Assembly (NCBI RefSeq): GCF_024539675.1
Contig: NZ_JAHHIT010000072.1
Span: 1 to 51,566, forward strand
Source of the DNA: Streptomyces hilarionis
Lineage (GTDB): Bacteria; Actinomycetota; Actinomycetes; Streptomycetales; Streptomycetaceae
DNA length: 51,566 bases
Direction: 5' to 3'
The position numbers were made by a program, and so were the translations under genes. The first letter of the stretch is position 1; each line of letters begins with the position of its first letter. The notes under the pieces were generated by a model. That model saw nothing but the letters and a program-made list of their open reading frames with translations, was not told the origin of the DNA and made no database searches. Below are positions 40,780-49,008 of the stretch, one piece after another.

Positions 40780-42288
40780 TCACGGCGCCGGCCGGCCCAG
40801 CACCCGTCGCTCGTCCCACCAGGGCGGTGTCTCGTCGGCGACCGGCGTCAGCTCCACGAGGGTGATCTCGTGGCGTGCCAGGGTGATGTCCAGCACCGCG
40901 CGGCCGTCCCGGACGGGCAGGCGCCGGTGGCTGCGGGCGGGCTCGGCGGCCTCGTGGAGGACGTCCAGCTGCCCGGGGCGCGGAGAGCGCGGACTGCCCA
41001 TGTGCCGCCAGGCCGTGTACGCGTTTCCCCGGTCCTCGTCGACGCTGGACCGGCGGACGAAGACCTCCCCGGCTCCGGCGGGCAGTGACAGGCGCAGCGT
41101 GTGCCGGTCGGGGCCGGGGGTCTGCCCCGTCGGGTCGACGGGCGCCCAGGCCAGGACCGCGGTCCGGCCGTCCGCGTGGCGGGTGACGAGGTGGTCGTCA
41201 CCCCGTGCCAGCAGGTCGGGGCCCATCCGGGCCATGAAGGCGTACAGGTGGTAGACCGGCTTCCTGACCTGCCGGTGGGTGAGCAGTCCGAAGCCGCCGT
41301 GGAAGAGAGCCGTGGGGACGCCGGCCTCCTCGAACATGTCGCTGAACGTCCAGTAGGAGAAGGAGTCCGCCAGATCGCCGCCGTGGGCGAGCACGGGGGC
41401 CAGGTAGGCGGCGTGGAACGCGGTGTCGTGGACCGGGTTGTCGGGGCGGTAGGAGGAGTTGAACTCGGTGATGTGCACCGGCAGCCCGGCGAGCGCGGTG
41501 CCCTTGAGCCGCTCACGGGGCGTGGCGAACTGGTCGAGCAGGTCGGAGGCCGGGGCGAGGGTCTGGTGGACGCCGAACGGGACGTGCTGGGCGGGGCCGG
41601 AGGTGTAGGCGTGTTTCGACACGAAGTCGACCGGCACGTTCCGGCGCTCGGTGAACTCGGCGAACCGGTCCAGCCACGCGTCGGCGCCGGGCGAGACGGC
41701 GGGGCCTCCGACCTGGAGAGCGGCGTCCACCTCCTTGACCGTGTGCGCGGTGACCTCGTACAGCCGGTGGTACGCGTCCTCATCCGCGTCCTGCCAGAAG
41801 TCGCGCAGGTTGGGCTCGTTCCACACCTCGACGGGCCAGGTGCGGACCTCGTCCGGTCCGTAGCGGTCGACGAGGTGGGTGAAGGTGGCGCGCACCAGGT
41901 CGGCCCACTCGCGGTGGGAGCGGGGCGGGGTGACGTTGCCCCGCCACCAGAAGACCGTCTGCTCGCCGGAGGCCAGTTCGGCGGGCATGAACCCGAGCTC
42001 CAGGAAGGGCCGGACACCGGCCGCCAGGTAGGCGTCGAGCACCTGGTCGACATAGGTGAAGCTGTGCAGGACGCGGCGCGCGCCCTCGTGGTCGTAGGGG
42101 CGGTACACGCCCATGCCGTCGCTGAGCAGGCCGTGGCCGCGGATGTACCGGAATCCGATGTCGCGCCGGATCAGGCCGAGGGAGTCCTGGTGGTCGCGGC
42201 GCAGGGCGAGTTCGGCGCGGCCGGTGCCGACGCAGTGCCGCCAGGCGTCGTGGAAGGGGCCCGTCGGCCGGGCGGGGACGTGGATCAC
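40780..42288 (-). CDS. GH39 glycosidase, probable beta-xylosidase
   Basis: 502 residues. TIM-barrel retaining glycosidase with acid/base Glu158 (EVWNEPNLRDFW) and nucleophile Glu275 (HITEFNSSYRP), then a C-terminal beta-sandwich. No signal peptide, so it works on imported oligosaccharides, most likely removing xylose. GH39 also includes alpha-L-iduronidases; the neighbouring GH67 and acetyl esterase favour xylosidase. The GTG at 42286-42288 overlaps the binding-protein stop by four bases (GTGA), which fixes the start and ties its expression to the importer. Confidence 0.88.
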   Translation of the reverse strand: MIHVPARPTGPFHDAWRHCVGTGRAELALRRDHQDSLGLIRRDIGFRYIRGHGLLSDGMGVYRPYDHEGARRVLHSFTYVDQVLDAYLAAGVRPFLELGFMPAELASGEQTVFWWRGNVTPPRSHREWADLVRATFTHLVDRYGPDEVRTWPVEVWNEPNLRDFWQDADEDAYHRLYEVTAHTVKEVDAALQVGGPAVSPGADAWLDRFAEFTERRNVPVDFVSKHAYTSGPAQHVPFGVHQTLAPASDLLDQFATPRERLKGTALAGLPVHITEFNSSYRPDNPVHDTAFHAAYLAPVLAHGGDLADSFSYWTFSDMFEEAGVPTALFHGGFGLLTHRQVRKPVYHLYAFMARMGPDLLARGDDHLVTRHADGRTAVLAWAPVDPTGQTPGPDRHTLRLSLPAGAGEVFVRRSSVDEDRGNAYTAWRHMGSPRSPRPGQLDVLHEAAEPARSHRRLPVRDGRAVLDITLARHEITLVELTPVADETPPWWDERRVLGRPAP

Positions 42289-43940
42289 CCGTTCTCCTTC
42301 TGGAAGCGTGCGCGCGCCTCGTTGTGCAGGTCGACGAGCCGGTCCATGTTCTTGGCCTTCAACTCGCCCACGTAGTCGTCCCATTCGGACAGCGGCCGCT
42401 TGCCGAGGACGAACTTGAGCATGTTCTGCGTGACGTGGTCCCGCAGGGGGGTGTCCCACAGCGAGGCCTGCTCCTGCTCGACGGACTGGAGCGGGTGGGC
42501 CGGGTCGATGGGCAGTTGCTCCCGCCGGGCCATGGCGTCCTGGAACCGCTTCTCGTCCGCGCCGAAGGACGAGGAGACCAGCGCCCAGCTGCCGCCGTAG
42601 GTGAAGACGCCGTTGAAGAAGCCGTAGTCCTTCTGGAGGTCCTTCGGCGCGTCCGGGTCCGACCCCATCAGGCTGATGCCGGGTTCGGTCCGGTACCGGC
42701 CGCCCGAGTAGGCGTAGGTGGTGCCCTCGACGCCCCACTTGGCGAACCGCTGCCCCTCGTCGGAGTACCAGAGCCAGTCGACGAACTGCATCATGGCGAC
42801 GAACGTGTCGCTGGTGAGGGCCTTGCTGGAGATCATGACGCCGTTCTCCAGCCGGGCGCCGCCCATCACCACGGGGCCCGCCGGCCCGAGCGGGACCGGC
42901 ACCATCTCGATCTTCGCGCCCTTGACCTGCTTCTCGAGGTTGTACCGGTAGTTCTGGACCAGCTCCTGCGAATTGGCGCTGATCGCGAAGGACTTCTGGC
43001 CGAACAGCTTCTGCACCGCCTCGTCGTCGGTCTGGGTGAAGCTCTCGGGGTCCACCAGCTTTTCGGCGACGAGTTTCCGCAGGTACTCGACGACCTGGCG
43101 GTAGGCGTCGGTGGCGCCGGTGAAGACGAACTCGCCGGCCTTCGCGTCGAAGCTGATGTTGTCGTAGGTCCAGCCCGCCTTCACCCCGTGCGCCTGGCCC
43201 AGATAGCTGAGCAACGCGGCGGCCGGGAACGGCGTGTTGGTGCTCCAGCGGTCGGAGAAGGGGTAGAGGTCCGGATGTTCGGCCTTGATCGCCTTGAGGA
43301 CGTCGTGGACCTGGTCCCAGGTCGTGGGCAGGGCGAGCCCGAGCCTGTCCAGCACGTCCGTGCGAAGCGACAGCGAGTAGTTGGACTTGACCTTCTCGTG
43401 CAGGCCGGGCAGCAGGTAGTACTTGCCGTCGGACTGGCGGATGGAGTCCAGTTCGGGCTCCAGCTTCCATTTTCTGACCTTGTCCCGGAAGTTGGGCATG
43501 AGATGGACGTACTCGCTCACCGGGAGGATCGCACCCGACGAGACGAAGGCGACCTCGGACGGGTGGTAGGTCTTGGGGATGAGGAACGGGGCGTCGCCCG
43601 CTCCGATGAGGACGCTGCGCTTCTTCTCGTAGTCGCTCAGCGGGACGGCGATCGGCTTCAGGGTGACCCCGGTGCGTCGCGTGACCTCGTTCCAGAAGAG
43701 CCAGTTCTCCTTCATCGGGTAGACCGGGTTGTTGTTGTGCAGCACGGAGAAGGAGAGCGGCTTCGACGCCTTGAACCGCTGCCCGACGCGGTATTCCTTC
43801 ATCGCTCCGTTCTGCTTCTTGGAGAGGTCCTTGTCATCGCCCCCGCTCTCGCCGCCCCCGCAGCCGGTGAGAGCCGCCAGGCCGATGAATCCTGCGGCGG
43901 AGAGCATCTGACGTCGTGACAGCTGGCCTGCGTTCTTCAC
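42285..43940 (-). CDS. LplA-type sugar-binding lipoprotein
   Basis: 551 residues, the large size typical of LplA-type binding proteins of aldouronate and pectin importers. Tat-like lipoprotein signal: SRRQMLSAAGF (Arg9-10) with lipobox LTGC at Cys27. The mature protein shows the type 1 solute-binding pattern (FSVLHNNNPVYPMKENW, FVAMMQFVDWLWYSDEGQ). GTG 43938-43940 lies five bases after GGGAG. Third gene after its two permeases, and translationally coupled to the GH39 gene. Ligand inferred as aldouronic acid or xylo-oligosaccharide. Confidence 0.9.
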   Translation of the reverse strand: MKNAGQLSRRQMLSAAGFIGLAALTGCGGGESGGDDKDLSKKQNGAMKEYRVGQRFKASKPLSFSVLHNNNPVYPMKENWLFWNEVTRRTGVTLKPIAVPLSDYEKKRSVLIGAGDAPFLIPKTYHPSEVAFVSSGAILPVSEYVHLMPNFRDKVRKWKLEPELDSIRQSDGKYYLLPGLHEKVKSNYSLSLRTDVLDRLGLALPTTWDQVHDVLKAIKAEHPDLYPFSDRWSTNTPFPAAALLSYLGQAHGVKAGWTYDNISFDAKAGEFVFTGATDAYRQVVEYLRKLVAEKLVDPESFTQTDDEAVQKLFGQKSFAISANSQELVQNYRYNLEKQVKGAKIEMVPVPLGPAGPVVMGGARLENGVMISSKALTSDTFVAMMQFVDWLWYSDEGQRFAKWGVEGTTYAYSGGRYRTEPGISLMGSDPDAPKDLQKDYGFFNGVFTYGGSWALVSSSFGADEKRFQDAMARREQLPIDPAHPLQSVEQEQASLWDTPLRDHVTQNMLKFVLGKRPLSEWDDYVGELKAKNMDRLVDLHNEARARFQKENG

Positions 43941-43973
43941 GGAGACTCCCTTGTTCCGTCGGAGGTACGGCTC

Positions 43974-44888
43974 TCAGCCCTTCACCGCGCCGAGCGTGAC
44001 GCCGGAGACGAAGTAGCGCTGGACGAACGGGTACACGCACAGGATGGGCAGCGCCGTCAGCACGATGGTCACGGCCTGGATGTTCGCTCCGACCTGGCTG
44101 AGCTGGTCGGTTCCCGCGCCGGCGTTCCCGCCGGTGGTGGCCCCCGAGATCAGGTTGCGCAAGTAGACCGTGACCGGCATCAGCTCCGTGCGGTCCATGT
44201 AGAGGTACGCCGAGAACCAGGAGTTCCAGAAGGACACCGAGTAGAAGAGCACCATGGTCGCGATGACCGCCTTGGACAGCGGCAGCACGATGCGGAACAG
44301 GATGCCGTAGGTGTTCAGTCCGTCGATCTCCGCGGCTTCCTCGAGCTCACGCGGCAGGCTCTCGAAGAACGCCTTCATCACCAGCAGGTTGAACACGCTG
44401 ACCGCGTTGGGCAGGGCGATCGCCCAGACCGAGTTCTTCAGGCCGAGGCTGGTGACCAGGACGTAGTTCGGGATCAGCCCCCCGGTGAAGAACATCGTGA
44501 ACACGGCGACGCCGACCAGCACCCCCCGCCCCCTGAGGTCGCTTTTCGACAGGACGTAGGCGTAGCAGGTCGTCAGGGCCATCGCGATGACGGTGGAGAC
44601 GACCGTGTACAGCACCGTGTTGCCGTAGTTGCGCCAGAACATCGAGTCCCGGAAGACGATCCTGTAGGTGGTGAGGTTGAATCCCTTGGGCCACAGCGTC
44701 ACTTCACCGGCGCGGATCTGCCGTTCCCCGCTGAAGGACCGCGCGACGATGTTGACGAAGGGGTACAGGGTCACCAGCACGACGAGGGTGAGGACGACGC
44801 CGTTGACGCCCTGGAAGACGCGGTAGCCGCGCGTGGGCTGGTGCACGGAGGTGCGCGGACGCGGAGCGCGGGCGGTCCGGGGGCTCAC
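43974..44888 (-). CDS. ABC transporter permease (LplC/YtcP-like)
   Basis: 304 residues with six helices and EAA loop ELEEAAEIDGLNTYGILFRI; FTGGLIPNYVL is a conserved LplC/YtcP segment. GTG 44886-44888 overlaps the preceding stop by four bases. It pairs with the LplB-like permease to form the membrane channel. No ATPase gene nearby. Confidence 0.9.
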   Translation of the reverse strand: MSPRTARAPRPRTSVHQPTRGYRVFQGVNGVVLTLVVLVTLYPFVNIVARSFSGERQIRAGEVTLWPKGFNLTTYRIVFRDSMFWRNYGNTVLYTVVSTVIAMALTTCYAYVLSKSDLRGRGVLVGVAVFTMFFTGGLIPNYVLVTSLGLKNSVWAIALPNAVSVFNLLVMKAFFESLPRELEEAAEIDGLNTYGILFRIVLPLSKAVIATMVLFYSVSFWNSWFSAYLYMDRTELMPVTVYLRNLISGATTGGNAGAGTDQLSQVGANIQAVTIVLTALPILCVYPFVQRYFVSGVTLGAVKG

Positions 44889-45874
44889 CACAGGCTCGTC
44901 CCCACGGTGCGCCGCGACAGCAGGTTCGCGCTCGTGATCAGCACGAGTCCGATGACCGCCTCGAACAGCCCGATCGCGGCGGCGTAGCTGAAGCTGTTGG
45001 ACTCGACGCCGGTCCGGTACAGATAGGTGGAGACCACGTCGGCCGTCGGGTAGGTCAGCGGGTTGTACAGCAGGAGGACCTTCTCGAACCCGACCGCCAT
45101 GAACGTGCCGATGTTGAGGATCAGCAGCGTGATCATGGTGGGGCGGATGCCCGGCAGCGTGACGTGCCAGATCTGCCGCCAGCGGCCGGCGCCGTCGATG
45201 CGGGCGGCCTCGTAGAGGTCCTCGTCGACGGTCGTGAGCGCCGCGAGGTAGAGGATCGTGCCCCAGCCGACGGTCTGCCAGATCTCCGAGCCCACGTACA
45301 CGGTGCGGAACCAGCCGGGTTCCTGGATGAAGCGGACCGGTTCGTGGCCGAACCAGGACAGCACGTGGTTGACCGGACCGTCCGTGGCCAGCGTCTGCAA
45401 GGTGATGCCGGCGACGATCACCATCGACAGGAAGTGGGGAAGGTACGAGATCGACTGCACGAACTGCTTCAGCGCGCGCCGCCGCACCTCGTTGAGCAGC
45501 AGCGCCAGGACGATCGGCAGGGGGAAGCAGAACACGAGCGTGAGCCCGCCGAGCCACAGGGTGTTGCGGAAGACCTGCCAGAAGGTGGGGTCGGTGAGGA
45601 ACATCCGCACGTACCGCAGCCCCACCCACCGCTCCCCGAGGATCGAGCCGCCCGGTTCGAAGCGCCGGAAGGCGATCACGTTGCCGATCATCGGCAGATA
45701 CCGGAAGACGAGGAAGAACAGGAGCGGCAGCACGGCGAGCGAGTACAGCTGCCAGTCGCGGCGCAGCGACCGCCTGCGGCCCCGGCGCGGCGCGGCGCGC
45801 GCGGGCCCGTGCCGGGGCTCCGCCGGCGAGCGCCGGGTTCTGCGGGGTGGGGCCGACCTGGTGGAGGTGCTCAT
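44885..45874 (-). CDS. ABC transporter permease (LplB-like)
   Basis: 329 residues. A very basic cytoplasmic N-terminus of about 40 residues, then six helices; EAA loop DLYEAARIDGAGRWRQI and SISYLPHFLSMVIVAGI are LplB-type features. First gene of the minus-strand operon lplB-lplC-lplA-GH39-DUF624. ATG 45872-45874 opens the operon, divergent from the CE7 esterase across a 271-bp region with operator-like sites. Confidence 0.9.
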   Translation of the reverse strand: MSTSTRSAPPRRTRRSPAEPRHGPARAAPRRGRRRSLRRDWQLYSLAVLPLLFFLVFRYLPMIGNVIAFRRFEPGGSILGERWVGLRYVRMFLTDPTFWQVFRNTLWLGGLTLVFCFPLPIVLALLLNEVRRRALKQFVQSISYLPHFLSMVIVAGITLQTLATDGPVNHVLSWFGHEPVRFIQEPGWFRTVYVGSEIWQTVGWGTILYLAALTTVDEDLYEAARIDGAGRWRQIWHVTLPGIRPTMITLLILNIGTFMAVGFEKVLLLYNPLTYPTADVVSTYLYRTGVESNSFSYAAAIGLFEAVIGLVLITSANLLSRRTVGTSLW

Positions 45875-45939
45875 GCTCGGGCCTCCCGGGGCATCCTTCG
45901 AAACGCTCGATCAGTCGTGCGTGATCTCGAAACATTCGC

Positions 45940-45973
45940 GCCCTTACCGGTAACTGTGCGGCAACGTAAGGGC
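45940..45973. promoter_or_regulatory. Inverted repeat and ACCGGT palindrome in the lplB/CE7 promoter region
   Basis: GCCCTTAC (45940-45947) and GTAAGGGC (45966-45973) are inverted arms; overlapping the left arm is the perfect 10-bp palindrome TTACCGGTAA (45944-45953). The ACCGGT core recalls the two elements in the beta-mannosidase promoter. Confidence 0.5.
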
Positions 45974-45978
45974 TCATG

Positions 45979-45991
45979 GAAAGCGCTGTCA
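45979..45991. promoter_or_regulatory. LacI-type operator-like site (GAAAGCGCTGTCA)
   Basis: The identical 13-mer, on the opposite strand, is at 11959-11971 in the mannoside module. It lies between the divergent lplB operon and the CE7 gene. No LacI gene is present in this locus. Confidence 0.6.
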
Positions 45992-46145
45992 ATGGGTGCT
46001 GCACGGCGGGCTGACGGGAGCCGTGCGGCGTTGTGCAATCTCAACGGGCGGGGTAGAACCAGGTATTCGACTGCTGCGGTTCTCCGCAATTTTCTGGCTG
46101 GCCTACGCAACGATCGCTCCCCCCACGACCCTGCGAGGTGGCACC

Positions 46146-47231
46146 GTGCCCGCGTTCGACCTGCCGTTGCCCGAGTTGGAACGCCATCGCCCGCCGCTCG
46201 ACGAACCCGCCGACTTCGACGCGTTCTGGGCCGAGACCCTGCACCGGGCGCACCAGCGAGAGCCGCTGGTGTCCGTGCGGCCCGTCGAGACCGGGCTGCG
46301 TCTGGTCCGGACGTGGGACGTCACCTTCCGGGGCTTCGCGGGCGACCCCGTCCGGGCCTGGTTCAGCCGCCCGGCCGGCGCGCGCGAGCCACTGCCCGCG
46401 GTCGTCGAGTACGTCGGCTACGGACGCGGCCGCGGCTTCCCGCACGAACGGCTGACCTGGGTGAACGCGGGCCATGCGCATCTGCTCATGGACAACCGCG
46501 GTCAGGGCGACCAGTACGGCGACGGAGGCGCCACCCCCGACCCGTGGGCCACCGCGCGGGGTGGTCCCGGACCCGCCGCCCGGGGTCTGCTCGCACCGGC
46601 GGACTATCACTACCGACGTCTCGTCACCGACGCCGTGCGCGCCGTGACCGCGGTCCGCGCGCTGCCCGGGGTCGACCCGGCCCACACGGTCGCCGTCGGG
46701 AACAGTCAGGGCGGCGGCCTCGCCCTGGCCGTCGCCGGCCTGGTCCCCGATCTCGCCGCCGCGCTGGTCACCGCCCCCTTCCTGTGCGGCGTCCGGCGCG
46801 CGCTGGAACTCACCGACACGGGTCCCTACGGGGAGATCGCCGGCTACCTCTGCGTTCACCGCGGCTCGGAGGAGGCGGCCTACCGCACGCTCTCCTACGT
46901 GGAAGGCGTCTCCTTCGCCCGGCGGGCCCGGGCCCCCGTCCACTTCGGCACGGGCCTGCGCGACACGGTCTGCCCGCCGAGCGGGGTGTACGCCGCGTTC
47001 AACCGTTACGGCGAGCTGAGCGGGGGCGCGCGTGCCCACAGGGAGATTCACCCCTACCCGTTCAACGGGCACGAGGGAGGCGGGGGCGAGCACGTGAGGC
47101 GTCAACTCGGCTGGCTGGCCGCACGGTTGGCGGAACGTGGGGCGACCCGCGCAGCACGGCCGGACCCGGCGGACATGGCGGTCATGGCGGACGTGGGGGA
47201 TGCGGCGGACGTGGGGGACCCGGCGGGCTGA
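46146..47231 (+). CDS. CE7 acetyl esterase (acetyl xylan esterase/cephalosporin C deacetylase family)
   Basis: 361 residues. Alpha/beta-hydrolase that removes acetyl groups from xylo-oligosaccharides. Catalytic triad visible: Ser187 in the CE7 motif GNSQGGG, Asp273 in GLRDTVCPP and His309 in GHEGGGG; the RGQGDQYGD motif is also present. No signal peptide. The last 20 or so residues are a repetitive Asp/Ala/Val/Met/Gly tail beyond the normal CE7 end, possibly dispensable. GTG 46146 gives the family N-terminus MPAFDLPLPELERH. It is divergent from the LplABC operon, so import and deacetylation would be induced together. Confidence 0.9.
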   Translation: MPAFDLPLPELERHRPPLDEPADFDAFWAETLHRAHQREPLVSVRPVETGLRLVRTWDVTFRGFAGDPVRAWFSRPAGAREPLPAVVEYVGYGRGRGFPHERLTWVNAGHAHLLMDNRGQGDQYGDGGATPDPWATARGGPGPAARGLLAPADYHYRRLVTDAVRAVTAVRALPGVDPAHTVAVGNSQGGGLALAVAGLVPDLAAALVTAPFLCGVRRALELTDTGPYGEIAGYLCVHRGSEEAAYRTLSYVEGVSFARRARAPVHFGTGLRDTVCPPSGVYAAFNRYGELSGGARAHREIHPYPFNGHEGGGGEHVRRQLGWLAARLAERGATRAARPDPADMAVMADVGDAADVGDPAG

Positions 47232-47383
47232 CGTCGTCAGCACGGTGGGGCCGTCGAGGACGGACGGCGACAGGGAACCCTCGAACGAGCCGACGCGCCA
47301 TCGCATCAGGGCCTGGGCGGGTTCGGGGCACGTTCCGGTGGGGCGGTTGCACCTCGGTCACGTCAGCCGCGTCAGGCCGCCGA

Positions 47384-47449
47384 CCACGTCGGTCGTGCCA
47401 GGCCCGGCGGCCACATCGGTCGTGCCAGGCCCGGCGGCCACGTCGGTCG
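47384..47449. repeat. 27-bp tandem repeat, 2.4 copies
   Basis: Units 47384-47410 and 47411-47437 differ at one base, and a third begins at 47438 for 12 bases. It lies in the gap between the CE7 and AA10 stops. Confidence 0.8.
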
Positions 47450-47461
47450 CAGCGGGTCGCA

Positions 47462-47492
47462 GGTCCGGTGGGCGTCGACCGCCCACCGGACC
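47462..47492. terminator. AA10 gene terminator, probably bidirectional
   Basis: A perfect 12-bp stem (47462-47473 with 47481-47492) and 7-base loop, 17 bases after the AA10 stop and between two converging genes. Confidence 0.85.
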
Positions 47493-47509
47493 GCTCTCGC
47501 GAGCGTCGC

Positions 47510-48586
47510 TCAGCCGACCCGGCAGGGCAGGCTCGTCGTGCTGTCGCCGCCCGAGCCGGAGGTGACGTACCCGAAGGTCGTACTGCGGCCCGGACTCAGC
47601 GAGCCGTTCCAGTCGGCGTTGTGGACCATCACCGCCTGGCCGGTGTACGTGGCGTTGCCGCTCCACAGGCTGGCGACCGACTGGCCCGCCGGCAGCGTCC
47701 AGTCGACCATCCAGCCGAGCATCGGGACATCGCCGGAGTTGGTGACGGTCACCTCGGACTGGTAGCCGCCGTTCCAGGTGTTGGTGGTCCTGCGGGTGGC
47801 GGTGCAGGCGCCCGGAACCGGCTCGGTCGGGTTGCCGGGTTCGTGGATGCCGGTCACCTCGCCGTTCCCCCCGTCGAAGACGACGTCGGAGCAGGAGTAG
47901 AAGGTCTCCGCGCTGTCCGAGCGCTGCCAGACCATGTAGATGATGTGGCGACCGGACTTGCCCGCCGGGAGCCGGCCGGTCCAGGAGTAGTTGGCCTCCA
48001 CCGTGCCGGGGCTGCCGTGCAGCGGCGGGTGGTCGACGGAGAGGAAGGGCTGGCTCTCCAGGTCGTCCCAGGTGAGGGTGCGGGTCGGGTCGAAGCCGTC
48101 CTTCGTGACGTAGACGTAGAACCAACCCGGGTGGGCCGCCCAGGCGTTGTACGAGAAGTCCACGGTCGAGCCCGAGGTGAGATGGGTCAGCGGCCAGTCG
48201 GCGCGCGGTGCGTTGAAGCCGGTGAAGTTGGCGTTGCCGCCGCTGCACAGTTGACCGTCGGGCACGAAGCCGCGGGTGCGGCCCGCCCCGTCGGAGCGCA
48301 GCACGGAGAACCAGTTGTAGAACGGCGTGGTGCCGCTCACCTGCTGGGCGTTCTTGCAGGCCGGGTTGACCGGTTTGATCTCACCGGTGTCGGTCAGCGC
48401 GTCCTGCCAGCACAGGAAGGTGCGACTGGCGGGCTTCATGGGGGTGCCGTGCGCCTCGGCCTTGCCGCCGGCCGTGACGATCAGGCCGAGGGCGGGAACG
48501 GTGGCCAGCAGGGCCAGCAGAACGAGGAAGAGGGCTCGGGTGCGTAAGGTCGTCTTCTCGTTTGGCGTGATCATGACAGATTGCAT
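47510..48586 (-). CDS. AA10 lytic polysaccharide monooxygenase with CBM2
   Basis: 358 residues. Copper enzyme that oxidatively cuts crystalline cellulose or chitin. Signal peptide about 45 residues ending AEA; the mature protein starts at His46 (HGTPMKPASR), which with His152 (WAAHPGWFYVYV) forms the copper histidine brace. The AA10 domain runs to about residue 235, a short Pro-rich linker (HEPGNPTEPVPG) follows, then a cellulose-binding CBM2 (NTWNGGYQSEVTVTNSG, ADWNGSLSPG). The family-2 module and the CebR-type operator favour cellulose. ATG 48586 is chosen for a weak GGCGGA upstream; the ATG at 48574 is possible. Confidence 0.9.
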   Translation of the reverse strand: MQSVMITPNEKTTLRTRALFLVLLALLATVPALGLIVTAGGKAEAHGTPMKPASRTFLCWQDALTDTGEIKPVNPACKNAQQVSGTTPFYNWFSVLRSDGAGRTRGFVPDGQLCSGGNANFTGFNAPRADWPLTHLTSGSTVDFSYNAWAAHPGWFYVYVTKDGFDPTRTLTWDDLESQPFLSVDHPPLHGSPGTVEANYSWTGRLPAGKSGRHIIYMVWQRSDSAETFYSCSDVVFDGGNGEVTGIHEPGNPTEPVPGACTATRRTTNTWNGGYQSEVTVTNSGDVPMLGWMVDWTLPAGQSVASLWSGNATYTGQAVMVHNADWNGSLSPGRSTTFGYVTSGSGGDSTTSLPCRVG

Positions 48587-48708
48587 GGCAGATGAGTCCG
48601 CCTTCCGTGTACGGACCGTGCGGGCAGGGAGTGCACTGCGGATGCGGGACCGGTTCGCGTCCACGCCGGGTGCCTGCGGCGTGCGCGGCCGGCCTGCGAG
48701 GCGCGAAG

Positions 48709-48721
48709 TGGGAGCGTCCCG
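48709..48721. promoter_or_regulatory. Degenerate CebR-like half site
   Basis: TGGGAGCGTCCCG shares its first eight bases with the CebR operator but lacks one central base, 53 bp from the perfect site. Confidence 0.35.
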
Positions 48722-48761
48722 CTCGCGCCCGGCGGGTTCCGGTCCGTCGGGCGCGAACATA

Positions 48762-48775
48762 TGGGAGCGCTCCCA
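48762..48775. promoter_or_regulatory. CebR operator, perfect 14-bp palindrome
   Basis: TGGGAGCGCTCCCA is the known binding sequence of CebR, the Streptomyces cellobiose/cellotriose-responsive LacI repressor. It lies about 180 bp upstream of the AA10 gene, so the oxidase is probably switched on by cello-oligosaccharides. Confidence 0.85.
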
Positions 48776-48943
48776 CTTCACCTGTGGCGGAAGGTAGCGC
48801 TGTACGGCCCACTTGTAAACGGGGTCGTCCGTGCCGCTTCGGCCCGCGGGAGGGCGGAAGGCGGCGCGAGGGAGGGCCGCAGCCGGCGCGCGCGGCATCC
48901 CGGCGCGGTGTGACCTGCGGCGTTCACCGGCCCGGACGGCGAG

Positions 48944-48975
48944 GGGCCGCACCCCCGTCATCGGGGATGCGGCCC
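48944..48975 (-). terminator. acnA terminator
   Basis: A 12-bp stem with a single bulged A (GGGCCGCA pairing with TGCGGCCC, then CCCC with GGGG), 34 bases after the acnA stop. Confidence 0.8.
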
Positions 48976-49008
48976 TGAACTGCCGTGCGCTACCGCCTGG
49001 TCGACCGC

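Larger units (their letters stand above)
48587..49008. other. Intergenic region between the AA10 gene and acnA
   Basis: 422 bp with no credible gene. It holds the AA10 promoter region with one clear and one degenerate CebR-like site and, near 48944-48975, the acnA terminator. Confidence 0.7.

Noticed and set aside
47384..47449. CRISPR-like short repeat
   Set aside because: Units are directly adjacent with no spacers and only two full copies; it is a simple tandem duplication.
45164..48547. 1127-residue open frame on the plus strand
   Set aside because: It is the out-of-frame shadow of the lplB, CE7 and AA10 genes; composition is Arg/Gly/Pro-rich and no domain is visible.
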